From NCBI GenBank assembly GCA_013397935.1, contig VZRN01006818.1:2386431-2450430 (forward strand): DNA of 64,000 nucleotides, read 5' to 3'. Positions 1 to 15,273 of the stretch are shown piece by piece (positions within the stretch are counted from its first letter, which is position 1; each line of letters starts with the position of its first letter). A program made the translations under genes and the position numbers. The notes below the pieces were generated by a model, which saw only the letters and a program-made list of their open reading frames with translations, searched no databases and was not told where the DNA came from. Source of the DNA: Dasyornis broadbenti. Taxonomy: Eukaryota; Chordata; Aves; Passeriformes; Dasyornithidae.

Positions 1-1519
<1,519 letters not shown>

Positions 1520-4500
1520 TCATTCTCTGTTAATAAGAAATAACATGTACATCTGGAGATTTTTTAAGTTACAATTCACAAGTTCTGTCCACAAGGCTCT
1601 GCATACAGATAAATCTTGAGCCATATGTTCTGTATAAGGTTATTAAAAACTACACCAATGTGCTAGTACACTATACAGAGCCCATAAATATGAAGTCTGG
1701 GAACACCTATAACTAAAGGTAGCTGTTTCACATTTTTAAAAAGCTATCTTTTCTCATTTTCTGCTCTCTCCCTCTGACTTCTGCGTTTTATAATGCACAT
1801 CAACTGATTAAACAGAAGGGTAAAAGACACAATGACATATGAGAACTATAATTTTAGGTTCAGACTCACTTCGAGGCCACTAGCAGATGTCAGTGTTAAT
1901 AGCAACAATGGAACGTAACAAGAATCCAGACAGAGATACATCAGATTTTAACAGTTTAATTCCTTATTCTTACACAAATACAGCTCCACTGTAACCATCT
2001 GCAATCTCTACAGAACAGGTATAAAGTAAGTGAAGGGCTTTCATAGTCATAAAGTGTATATAAGATTTCCCTTACATGCTGTCTAAGACATCTTCTTCTG
2101 CAGTTTCTCCATGCTTGGAAAATAGTAAGTTAATTCCACAGACATCAACAAAGGCAGGTCACGTGCAACAAAAAGCCTCAAGCTTTCAGGAAGAGACGTC
2201 CTTATTGCATGTGGTAACCTACATCTGCACAGTTCCAGGAGGACTGCAACTGTTTAGAAAGCCTCATGTCCACTCTTTCCAGTCAGGGAAAACCTAGTAA
2301 ACCCACCAGCTGCCCAGGTATTTGGGAAAAATACATGAAATCCTACAGATTCACTAAAATCTTAGAAGGATCAACCATCTCAGGATCACTGTTTCGGTAC
2401 TAATATATAGCTTTTAGGTGAATTGGTCAGATACAAACATCATATATGCACTGTAAACAAAGAGTATGTCTGCACTGCACTAGCAAGTTTGCTGTGGCAG
2501 CATGAGATTTAAAGATGAAAAGCCACCCAAACCCCAAGCAAAGTCCTTGTATATATTCAAATATTCACCAGTAAGTCTGGAAGTACACTATACAAATACC
2601 AATAAGGCTCTATCAAAATCATTCCACATGACTGAGGAGGTGACTTAATACATTTTCACCTTACAATGAAGAAAGTGCCCTGCCCTGCCCAAAACTTGCC
2701 AAACCACCACCATTACCTCCATATTTGAGGAAATGGTGGCAGACCAAGAAAATCACACAGAAGAGACTCCAGTCCTGGTGCACAGGCCTGTAATCCTTGG
2801 TAGTACTTCTAACACGGTTAACTGCTGAATCTTTTTCTGATGCGCTCCTGCTCTTGTCTGATAGGTGGCTACCAAACTCTTCCATCTATTCTAGCTGATG
2901 ATGACCTCACTTCAGTTATTCACATTTTTACCATTATACTGCAAGCTTTATATCCTCGGACAAGAATTCTTCTATGCTTATAAAGCTTCTACTATAACAA
3001 AATTCTGCAATGCATTCAGCAACACAGGTTGTCAGAAGCAGACAGTAGCACAGCTAACGGGAGCATTCTCCAACTTGGCTGACACCAGACCACTATTTGG
3101 TACCATCTGGAAGCTGTTGAGCTTCCATAATGTTTACTCACATCTGGCCTTTTTGACAGCTCAGAAAGAACAGATGTGATTACCTGCTTCTGAACATGCA
3201 GACATGTTGCATAGCTGTAGAGATGCTATGGACCAAAATGCTGCTTTCAATGTCATAAAAACCTGTAAGTATTCATAATGTAAGAGTTAGTCACGGTACC
3301 TACTGCAACGGGAAATACTGTACATTGGCACCCACGATGCAACCTCAGGTCCTTTGCCAGTGTGTGACACGTTTATTCAGGGTTTACTTAACCATGAGAT
3401 CTGGAGTCAAAAGGAAAATTTCCCTGTCTTCCCACCTCCCAAGCTCCCACCACCTCTTCCTTTGTAATTCTCAGTAGTACAGTCTGGCTCTCAGGAACCA
3501 TCTAAGATTTGGGTTTTTTTAAACAAATACTTTGCCAGAATGTGCATACAGGACATAGACAATGTAATACCTAATCTTTTGGCATAGCATAATGCTGTCA
3601 TGCGTTTTGATCTTTTACATAGGTTTTGATTTCGCAATCTAGTGCTGGGAAATACTCTGCTGCCTGAAGTGACATGTGGAACAGATGATCCAAGCAGTAT
3701 TTTAGGCAGGCTAACCATTACCCAATTCCCTTCAACTACTGGCACAGAAAGTGATGACCAGGCTTGTTCCTTCTCACCATCTATTATGACAAATTTCTGT
3801 TTACCTCTGCCAACAGAACAATGACTTCCAAACACTCTTCCCTGGTAGGCAGGAGGGAAGGATGCACCAGCACTGTAAGGGAGGGATGGTGTGAAGTGCT
3901 CATTGCACACTGACAGGCATGCAGAATAGTTTCATTAGATTTGCTGCTCTGAAGGATTTTGTAGCTTCTGTTGTACATAACCATATTGGGAAGAAATTAA
4001 ACTACCTAAGCTGGTTTTGCTTGTAAGAGATTGTTATCCCTGGAAGCGCTCTGAACCAGGCCCATTCCATACCCCCATGATTCTGTTTTTCATCTTCGCT
4101 TTCTTAAATTGCACATGATTACTGTTCTTATAATGCTATATATGACATGCTCACTCATCTGCATTGCTTTGGCATTATCATTACAGACTAATCCCACTAG
4201 AGTATTACTGAAATTCCCAATATCAGAACAACCCTGGGACTTCATTTCCAATCCAACATGCAACTGCATCTGTGCGTGCTATTCCCCAACTAATGCAAGG
4301 TCAGTCTCTATTTCATAGTTAAGACAGTGCTACGTTACAATTCGAGGGTAAAATATCAAACTACTTCATGTATCACCTCACTCATAATTCGTTACTTACA
4401 CCAACCAGCAAACTCCTAATTAGTTACAAGTCTCTGGAGTCTGTTCTTTCCTGCACGTACTCCCACACTGGCAATAATATTAGCATAGCCGGCACTGGAA

Positions 4501-6464
4501 GGGAAAGCACAGAAGTTAATTCCAGACTTCTTATGAAATCACACTGGGACTGGCCTTCCCTCAGCCTGTGGAGGGTCCTGGGACTGCCTCAGGACTTCCA
4601 TTGCTTCCTGCTGTTGCAGGAACAATCCTGGGTACATGCCTGTCCATGCTGTGCACCAGCCACTCCAAAGCTTTCTTGGCATTCGCATACCTCTGGAATG
4701 GGGCTCAGGAATCCCCCTGAATGCTGGAGATGGCTTGGCAAGGGGAGCACAAATACACACACTTGTACACACAGGCAGACATCAGATGAAAAAGAAAGGT
4801 TTCTGCTCCTAAGAGCTTCCTTCAGATCTCCAGTTTTGTAAGCAGGAGCATACACAGCAGCTGAATTCTAAAGAAAACATTACCCTGCCGCTGTTCGCTA
4901 AATTCCTGGTCTGGGTGCTCCTCTCAGGCTTGCTGTTGCAATCTCATGACTGCGTGTGCCTGACTTGCAGCGGGGTCAGCTGATGCATTAACAGTATGAT
5001 CTGATCTGCAGCCTGGAAGACTACAGGGATACTCAATGTAGCACAAGAAAGCTTCAAAGAGAAGCAGACGTTCAAATTCAAGATTGGGTGAATCTTACTG
5101 TGAGAAGATGAATACGTAAAGCAACTTGCAGGCAGGTAAAATCAAAGAAATTTCATGACTAATTTTTCTTCAAGAATAATAGCAACATAGTAAAGCTTCT
5201 AGTATTTTATACATGATCAGACTTTTTGTCATTTTCTACTTTTTGATGTATGTAAATAATATCTTTCAATGAGTACATAGCACGGAAAATAAATTCTCAT
5301 GAGACATGAACTTGGAATATATTCACTTCTTCAAAAATAAAATGAAATACTAGATGACAGAACAGATTTTTTCACAGAAAAATATTTGAAAGCTGAGAGA
5401 ACTCTTAGCCAAAATTTTTATCATTTATTTTCTATATTACAATTTTATATCTTAATGTACATATTAAAGTAAAACTCAAAAATGTTTGCCTTCATTTCAG
5501 ATATTGAGTCCCTTCTGTGAAACTTTTATTTTAAAACCCAAGAAAACGTCTAAAATCTACACAATCAGGTCAAGTGCCAGCTTCTATTCTCCACCTAGTG
5601 AATGAGTTTGTTAGATGCAGCTGGAAGAGGGCATAAATGGAACTGAATCTAAAAGTAAAAAAAAATACTTGCTGTTATTGATATTTTTCTACCAAAACCA
5701 TATATAATTAGTAAGTAAGTAATTGGTAAGTTTGTTGAAAATACATAGTCAATGCTGTCCTTGAATGGATTTTCCCTTGTATGTCAGCAGAAATTCTGCA
5801 GAGAAAACATTTTGCTTTGTATCCCAGTAGGCATCTCATGGCTTAATAAGAAATCACATAAAGATGAAGTGAATTCTTAGGAAACAGACAGCAGTTTGTT
5901 ATCCTGGAGACACCACATTTACTCAGTGTTTCATGTTCTGCGGGTATGTGTATTTCTCTTAGTGTGACAAGAGGGATGTCAAGGGATGATGAACAGTCCA
6001 TTCCTTGTTGCCCTTTCCCTGACTGGCTGTCACTAACTTCTAAAACACCTAAATTTCTATCAAAAACAAACAAAACCACATCAGTGAAGAGAGTCTGAAA
6101 ACATGAAGCTGATCACAACCTGCACTGTGGCCTCCCCTCCAGCCTGTGGAGGCACAATCCCCAAACCAGTCCTAGTTCAGAACCCAGAAACCCACAGGGG
6201 AAGACAAACTGGTATGAGGTGCAGTAGAGCACATCTACAAGGCACAACACACCGCAGTTAGCAACAAGACTGTAAATTTAGAACACTGCCAATGCAGGCT
6301 GCCTTGGGTCAGCAGCTGGGTTAACCTGTATAAATGTACAGGTGAAATGTTGTACCATTTTCAGTGAGGAGATAGGTAAGGCTAAGACACTTGCAAAAAA
6401 CTGTCTAAAACAGATTCAATTTATACTGACAGCTGCTCTGCTTATGTACAGGGCATTAGATGAT

Positions 6465-6497
6465 CTCTTTTTTTTTCTTTTTTTTTTTTTCCCCCAG
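6465..6497. repeat. Pyrimidine tract ending in CAG
   Basis: A near-pure C/T run of about 30 bases at 6465-6495 is followed directly by AG. On the gene strand it is a polypurine tract. Read on the plus strand it mimics a strong 3' splice acceptor, but no exon is recognisable after it. Confidence 0.9.
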
Positions 6498-7306
6498 CTA
6501 TAAAAGCATCTAAAAGATGACATCGCCATTGCAAGAATATTACTTACAAACCAAATTATTTCCACCAGCACTTATAAACTAGAAAAAGTCTGCCTAGCCA
6601 AGGCATGACACAGAAAAGGAAATAAGGGTATTTTATGATCCATCACAAGCTGTGATATACAGGACATGATCACATAACTCACTGAAAACACCAGGCCTGC
6701 AGGACAAAGCAGCACAGTTCACACCTGGGTTCATTGGTTGCCTGTCTAAAATGAGCTTAGCTCTTTTGCTATTTGGTTTTGGGTACATTTTTCATATTCA
6801 TAGAATCCTGGGCAGCCAACTCTCTCTAAATCCCAACTGAGGCACTCAACAAAGGTGGTCTTCAGTTTAACCACAAATAAAAGCGTTATATTTGAAATTC
6901 TGTTTCTAACTAAAATACCAGAATTTAACATAAATATCCCAAGCCTGAAATCAAACAACCACCAGCAAGCCAGCTGCAGACAGAAAAAAAAAGCTCTTAA
7001 TTCTTAATGAAAGAGCCTCACCAATTTCTTAGCAGAAGAGTATTGGAAGAAAACACCTGATATATGACACAGTTATCGATGCACACTACAGTAACTTCAG
7101 TAATTACATTTCAGGAGTGAACAATGACTGGACTAAGCCATTATTACCTTCCCAGGGCTTAACATTTGCATCCCACAGCCTACAGTGCTTCTCCGACAGC
7201 AGTACAGCCATGCTGCCAATGGCACATGCTCAAGGTACCACATTATGCTTGTGTCTGAATCCACTCCTTGTTGACAGGAGAAGTGGAGAATATTTGCCAG
7301 AAAATG

Positions 7307-7324
7307 AAAAAAAAAAAAAAAAAA
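7307..7324. repeat. Homopolymer A18
   Basis: Eighteen consecutive A on the plus strand, within GRIP1 intron 2. No polyadenylation signal or retroposed gene is recognisable just upstream. Confidence 0.95.
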
Positions 7325-7670
7325 GGCATGGCATGATGTAAAATTAGTTTTCACATTAAAGCAGCTTCACACAAAAAAGACAAGTATGATCTCTATACAG
7401 TCAGGTTACAAGGGATGGCTTCATACGAGGATGCAAAAAAAAGGGCTGCTTTGAACTTAGAGGGGAAAGTGGTCCATGGCAGCAGCTGTGAAAGAAGCAG
7501 AGAGGTTTCTCTAGGCTAACTGTGGCAGGTATGCAGACTCAAACAGGAGATGAACAGCCAGATGTCTAGACATATTTTCAAGTCAGACAAGTGCTGGTGA
7601 GGTAACAACAGGCTTTTTGGTCCTCTGGATAGTCCTGCTTGCAAAAGTCCACAATGAAAGAATTTTTGAG

Positions 7671-7722
7671 CTTTTTTGTTTGGTTGGTTGGTTTTTGTTT
7701 CGTTTAGTTTTATTTTCTTGTA
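7671..7722. repeat. G/T-rich low-complexity tract
   Basis: This T-rich segment contains repeated GGTT units (TTTGGTTGGTTGGTTTTTG) followed by TTTCG and TTTAG variants. It is simple sequence with no coding content. Confidence 0.8.
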
Positions 7723-10700
7723 TTTGCAATTGCAAAATAATGCCAGAAAGCAAACCAAGAATACATGTTGATACTCCAAATCTTCCCAAATATTCCAAGT
7801 ACTATCAGCCTAAAATTATTCATGACATTACTTTGACAGATACTGTGCATTCAAAGACATCAACTTGAGTTATCTCAATACAGATGATAGGACTGGATTC
7901 TTCTAAGAGCTGAGGCTATTAGGAAATTTTGTCAGTGAAAACTTCTGAATTCTTTTCTCTGTACATTTTTTTTCCCGCTACATCAAGAACTGGAAATATC
8001 AGGCTAAACTCAATCACTCCCTATTTATAATTCCCGAGCAGAGAAATTCAATTAGAAGAAAAAAAAACTTTAAAAAAGTATAAAATATTGAAGTATTTGG
8101 CTTCAGTAAAAATGAACACTTTAATATACTACTGTAAGAAGATCCAGATTTAGTTAAATGACAACAACAAAACCTTTTCTTTTCTTGTATTATTACCTAC
8201 AGAAAAGATATTTTTATCCCTCACATGTCACCTTGCAGTAGGGTTGAAATAAAGATGCAGTGGAAACAACAAATTTGCTCAATGATGTAATCTAGTTAAA
8301 GCACATTTATTCCTTAAGCTAGCTGGGAAGTTCTAGTGTTTTCATGATGGCTTGCTTTGGGAGAGCATCTACACTATCCATTGATCACTACCTGCATGCT
8401 TGAAAATTTGTAATCATCAACTTCCTTATCTTCAGATGAGGACCAGTTCTACCTTGAGGCACTTGCTGGGTTTCAGAAAGTACAAGCACTTTTTTGCTTC
8501 CTCATTATCTATGATAGTAGCCAAATTCCTGAACATCTGTTGGGTCCAGAGCAGCTCACTAAACTGTCAAGGTGGAGCTTTCTGAAATAAGGACACTGGA
8601 AGGTAAAAACAGGCACAGTGATGAATGACTTGATGGTCTCAACCTTCACTTCTTCAGCAGACATTACAGGGCCTTCCAGAGCTCAAACTTTATTGCTTCC
8701 ACACCATATCATTGTTGGCTTGGGAGGGGAATGGGTAATAGAAGGTACTTTTGAGCTGAAGGTTATGCCCATAGTTATCTCAAATTTCTATCTCCCACAT
8801 GAAACACGTATCTGCTTTTGCAAATTTTGATCATGTGATAGGCAACAAGCTCTTAAACTCAAGAACGGCTTAGGCATCAGCAGTGCTAGCCTGAACTCCT
8901 CTGCATGTCTCTGTTGACACTATTGATGAAGAAAGCACAGAGCTCCCTGACATTACTCTTTTCTACTTGCTGTCTGAATGGGATAAAGGCTTCATTAACC
9001 CTCCTCCCTTGCTAGTGGAAATCCTGCTGTGCAGAACAGCACAGAGCTTTGACACTAATTTAGATTTATGAAACTTCTTCCCATAATTCTGATGAATTCA
9101 CCTCCAACTTCCTCTTCATTTCTTTATAACGAGAAATTAACACCAAGAGAACTCTTGATAATTTGTGTTGCTTTGCACTGATGTGTCACTATTCACAATA
9201 ACACAGCAGTTTCTGACTGTTGCAGTTTCTCTGCCTTCTACAGTTACCAAAATGGATCAGGTAGGATTGATTACAGGATTGACTGCATTTGTGCATTTCA
9301 AGGCAGGAAGGAACCACTGCAAACAATTCTCACCCTCATCTCCTGAGTGACATGAGCAGAGAACTTGATATGGCAGTATCTCCAGCTACAGATTACCTTT
9401 TAGAAAGATATCCAGCGTGGCTTTGAAAGCATCATGTGATGGAAAATCTGCTACATGTGTAGGTAATGTCTATCTGAATTGGGAGTGGACAAGCCTTCAA
9501 GACTAAGATCTCATTATTGTACCACTATTACATTCAGGATGTCGCTGCACATACAGAACTGTAACCTCTAATCAAATCACTTCTTAATCTTCCTTCCCTT
9601 TTAGATTAAGAACTGTCTGAACTGCTTAGGTTTATGGTATTTATGCCATGTTTTGCAATGATGTTTTAACATCCTGTGGCGACCAGGTAAATTTCAGCAA
9701 GTGTCATCAAATCACATATCTCCATTTGAGCTGTCATTTATTTTTCCTAACATACTTTGCATTGCCTGTCATGATCTACAGCTGCTATATAATTTAACAT
9801 TTTAGTTAACACAAGACATCAGTTTTCCTTTTTACGACATGGAGCTTCGATCACTAGTGTCATGGCAAAACTGAAGCAGTACGGATCAGAAAAGGATATA
9901 GTAACGGTGTCAGTCCTTTTTAGATAAACTATTTTCACGTATTCAAATAATAGTTGGTAGTGCATTTTCGAATATTTGAAATTTGGAGGAATGGGCCTGT
10001 AGAGCTTTTCCTAGTACTTGGATTAAGGAACAGATATTTAAGTTTTTAGGGGTCACATACGTCTCTGTTTGTAGAACATATAAAGCTGAATGATACGCAC
10101 ACCCTATCTTTCTACTTGTTAGTACTGAGGAAGAGTCAGCATGACAAAAGGGTTTATCAAAGTCTCTGTGTAGAAGATTAGGCTACCCTTGAATAAACAA
10201 GATATGGATGAGAAAAAAGAGAAATACAGAAAATGTGAGTGAATGCTTTCTACACATTTTACCTTTTGTCCTTTGTGCTCAGTGACCACTGATATCTTTA
10301 TGGTTTACTTACTTTCCACTTTTGTGGAAAACCACATCTCAGAAATGCTGACTTCTAGAAGATAGTAGTTCAAAAACAGGCTGAATGAATGCATAGCTAT
10401 AAATGTTTTAAAAAGTGATCTGTCATTACTCATTCCTTTTGTATACTTCAATCTGATATAAAACTAAAGTTACGAGGATGGCTTAAGGGGGGATTTAATA
10501 TGCAACCTGACAAATAGGATGCACTGAATTTTTATTAGGTGTTTATGGTAAAAAAAAAAAGTGCCTGTGACAAAAGGATCATTAACTTACTCAATACTCA
10601 AGATGAAGAAAAAATAACAGTTAAAGCCAATGGAAAAGCAGGGTTAAAGAACTGCAAAATAAGCTACTAGCTTATATTAAAATTTACCAAATCATAGAAG

Positions 10701-13700
10701 TAGTGATGACTTTAGCTGTCAATAAACATTTAAAATCCACAAGAATTTACTATTCCTGTAAAATAAGTTTGCCAATAGCAGGGGGAAAAGGGGAAAAAAA
10801 GAAAAGGAATAATTCAGGCATTTCTTGGCTGCTAACCTGTGCTCTGGAACTCTCTAATCGATCTCTGCACTTATTTCCCTGAAGTTTAATATATACATCA
10901 TGAACTAATGGCAAAGAGGAATGAAGACAGATGCCTTCATTTGCATGAACTAGCTTATTAGATAGTCAAGCTTGCTGAACAAATCACTGCAGCGAAACAG
11001 TAAAATGCCCAGCTGCAAGAATCTACCTGTGTGATTTCTTTTTTAATCTAAATTGTCAGCATATCCCATTGAATTAGCACAGAAACTGAGATGGCATCAT
11101 ATGAGCACCAAGTGACATTGCACATATTAGCCTGTGAGACAGTAGGAACATTTCACATCTTCAGGCCACTTCAGGAAGCTGTTTGCAGGTCTTTGCAAAA
11201 ATCTGAATGTGACATCAACATAAGAGGCTTATATTATCCCAGAGCAGCCTCATTATTATATGTGACAGGAAAAAAAGACTTTCTTCTGTCAAACTCCAAA
11301 ATACGATGTGAATTTCACAGGAAAATATTTTGGCTTTTCTTTCAACATTTCCTCTTATCCTCCAGAAACTTCAGGTGAAAAGGAACAAAGATTACACCTA
11401 TCTTCCTCTCTGAAAACAGTAAGACATGCTAACTGTATATTCTAGTTCACCTCCACTTCAAAGACACATCTTGTCCCTTGTGTCTATTGCAATGTCCTTC
11501 TCTTCTTTCAGTGGCCAAGAGGCTAAAACAGACAGGAAAATGTTTACATGAATTGAAGAATTAGCTAAAACCTTCAAATAGACAGAAAGAGATAAAGATT
11601 CAGCTAACTAGCACTACCTGGAGGCTTTAATGCCATCTTTCATTTCAAGCACAGTGCAATGTACAGAATCTCAACAAGGATGCAAATGGAGAAACTGTGA
11701 ACACAACTCAAACCATACATGTTGAAAATACTTATTTTAAAGTAAGATTGTCTGTGAAAAAGAACTGTCACTTAATAAAGGCTGGTCTTAAACAGAAGGA
11801 AACTGCAGAATGTTAGCACTTCTTCAGGTTGCTTACTTCATGTAAACAAGTCACAAGACGTGACTGACCCTGGTTTTTTCTCCTCTGCTGTTAAAGGATA
11901 TACTGCCAGCATTTTAAAAGGAAATATTTAAATTCTAAATAATTTTAAGTTTACAGAAATCACTTAAGGAAACTACCAGGCCTTTCTCAATACCGAGGCT
12001 TCAGCGCAAAGATCTTCTGCCACCACGGACAGTAAAATTTGTTAACCAGAACTAGAGGAAAAGTAATGGAAAGATTGTATTTTTACATTTCATATGGTTC
12101 CAGATTGGTGTAAAACTTCACTAAGTTACACAAACAAGTGCATTCTGAAACTTTGTTCTTCTCCAGATAAATCAGTATGTGGTGTTTTCAAACAGAAACA
12201 AATTTCTGCTCCCTGTGGTCTTACAAAACATCTGTAAAGGAGTCTTTGCTCCAGATTTCCTTTCCCTTCTTGATTTACCACAGTCTGGAGCAAGTGACCT
12301 TCAGGCTGTAACAGGTCTGCACATTCACCATTTTTTCCTCATGAAGACCCAGACCTTACGATGGAGATAGTGATACCAGCCTAATGTTAGCTGCTACAAT
12401 CTCGTAAGAATATTTGGCACATACAAGGTGATGCCCTGACATCTTCTGATTCCCATGTCTTGACTACTGTCAATGGCATTTTTACAGGGCAGTGGATATA
12501 CTAAAATTTGCAGTGGATCAACCAATAAAATGTTCTAGTCTCTACTCCAATTTTGTACACAGAGAAAACTGGGACTATAAAATACATTTAAAACTTGTCA
12601 AAAATACTTTGATTCTCCCAATACCCTTAACTCAGTCCATGAAAAGCACATCTTACCAGACATTATAATCATATCCAGTTATCATCCTCGTTGGCTAGCA
12701 CTTAAGCTAGACTGACCTAAACAGCTTTCCTATTATTTTCTGTGGTGTGTGATTAAGTAAATCAAGGTCCATGATTGGATAGATGTTCCCATCCACTATA
12801 TGCTCTCCACTGCACCACTACCTTTTGTTCGTGGCTAAGGAAAAAGCTCCTGGCTTTTAATGGCCTCGTTAGAGTTATGTACCATCCTTATCATAAAACT
12901 ACAGAAGTTCCTTACTAGGTATCTGGGTTTGTAGCTACAAGTTTGTAATGACTTTCAAATACATTTGCTAAACTTTCTATTCCAGAGCTAAATCTGATAC
13001 CTTTCTGAAACAGCGGGTTTTTATTCTCATGTGAATTTGTTAAATGCAGGTTACTTAGAAATTATTAATTGTACTGGAGCATTTTTATTCTTGATAGATT
13101 TGGTCTGTTTTGTTGCAGTCTTGGTATAATGGCATGATTTCCCTGTACGACCTCTATCAATTTTTATTTCTCACTTTCCTTTACAGAAGCAGTATTTTGG
13201 GGATCAATAGTCACATTGTGTTAACAGTTATGATCACTCATCATTCAGCAGTGATATCTAAAATTCAGCTCTAACACATCTCTCATTTTTCTATGACATT
13301 GGGTCTTTAGTATCTCAAAGGTCAGTGCTCATTTTCTATACCATTTATCCAACAAGTATTCAGGGTCACAATGTCATGTAATATGGAAGAAGGTCCTGGC
13401 AGAATCTTGTCTCACAGTTAACTCTTAAACTGGGCTTGTTTCGCTTCACCGATAAAATCAATTAGCATTGAAGACTGGCATTTGTTCCTGCTTGGATTGA
13501 TATTCACAGTGTCCTTCTACCAATGTTTTCCGTGAATAGGGGCAACAAAATCTGATTTTGGCCTTATTACTATTTTCCCCTATTAAAATACTCCTTGTTT
13601 TGCTTTCTTGTACTCTTTACAGGTTGGTATTAAGGGAGACTATACTAAAGAGTCTTCTTTATGTGTTTGTTCACACAAGATTAGTGGATTCCCCAAACCA

Positions 13701-15075
13701 CACAGGACAACAAATCAAAAAAATATCACTATCTTCATTCTCCTAGCCGGTATATCACCTAGAAAGTTAAAAAAGTCCGTCACTTTTTCACTTTTTCATA
13801 TCTCACCAATGTCAGAGACATGAAAGGACGTGTGCACGTATATATAAAAAACCCCAACAGGTGCCCAGTAAATTAATTATGAAATTCATGTTGCCAAAAA
13901 ATTATTTGGGAACCCTCCCAGGTGATCAAATCTACCACTGGCCAGAATAATTAATATAAACCATGAATATATGAAGAAGACAGTTTAACACAGCAGGACT
14001 TAGTACACCTTTGTGTTAGTGAAGTAGTGACAGTCACTCAGATGCTCTCTCTCCTTCTTTTGACACAATTACCCAAGATTATTAGTAACAAAAGAGAGGG
14101 CAAAAAAATTACAAAAGCGTTTTCACAATAGTTAAAGAAAAACATCTGGGAGCAAAGACGCCTGAAGCACAACTTGATTACTTTAACAAAGGGAAGATAA
14201 AATGGTGATTTCATACTGAAGTGACTATAAAGGATGAGGTGAATTTTGATGAAAAGCAGCTCTTTACTACAAATGAGGTGAAGCTGAAGCTGCACATAGT
14301 CAAACCAAAAATAAAAGCAGTGAGTCTGACCACAAAAGGCTGTGATGGGTTTTGTATCACTGGCAACCACATTGAACATCCTTCTAAAATATAATTCAAA
14401 TACAAGTTGAGATAGAAATAAATTCCAGGAAGTCATATGTTTAGTTTAGACAGTCACAAATACTTCTTTTGGCCCCGTAAATTCACAAGACATACATCGA
14501 AACCTGAACAGACAAGCTCTTTGTTCTTTCCACTGCACTTTTAAATAGCAAGGAAACAAAAGCTTTGCACAGATGCTATAATAAACTTCTGGTCTGCCAG
14601 ACCCTACACAAACCAAACCACTTCTTTGATTCTACACTATGAGGCATGCCATAATATCTCTGTCTGCCTCGTGTACCAGGGATGGGATGAGGAAGACACA
14701 TGAGCACCAAAATCTCCTTTCCTCTTTTGATTGTAAGAAAAGAATAGAAAACATGAAAATGCTATTAAAGCAAACAATCAAAGAAACAACCTTTCCTCCA
14801 TCCATATAAAATACTTTGAGCCACTCCATACTGGCAAAATGGACATACAATTTTGTAACAAAAAGAAATTTAAAAATTAAGATTTTTGTGTGTAAGTCAA
14901 GGTGTAGAGTGAGAATGAGTAGCTTTGGTCCACTGATACAGTTGAAAAGAAGAGGCAGACTACTACTCGGATTTGGGATAGCATATTTTAGTGTTATCTT
15001 TGTAGATGGTGTATTATTTCCTTGCTATTTTCATGCCCTGAAATGACAATCACTGCAGAAACTGAAAAGGATATT

Positions 15076-15089
15076 AAAAAAAAAAAAAA
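15076..15089. repeat. Homopolymer A14
   Basis: Fourteen consecutive A followed by CCC, within GRIP1 intron 2. Confidence 0.93.
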
Positions 15090-15244
15090 CCCGAACAGAT
15101 GGAAGTCACGCACTAAGTCCTTTAAAGAGGTATTACAAAATACATTAGGAACATTAAAAACATCAAGTTAATTATCTACAACTAAGATAAAAAATTATTA
15201 AGTGCAAAAAGACTCAAGCAGTCAAATGATAAAAATATTATCCT

Positions 15245-15273
15245 CAACTTCTCAGATCAGCCAACTTCTCAGA
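15245..15273. repeat. 12-bp direct repeat, two copies
   Basis: CAACTTCTCAGA occurs at 15245-15256 and again at 15262-15273, a 17-bp period. It looks like a small local duplication. Confidence 0.85.

Noticed and set aside
4368..4841. 157-codon plus-strand open frame
   Set aside because: Two minus-strand frames are open over the same stretch, the region has raised GC with CA-rich sequence, and no protein family is recognisable.
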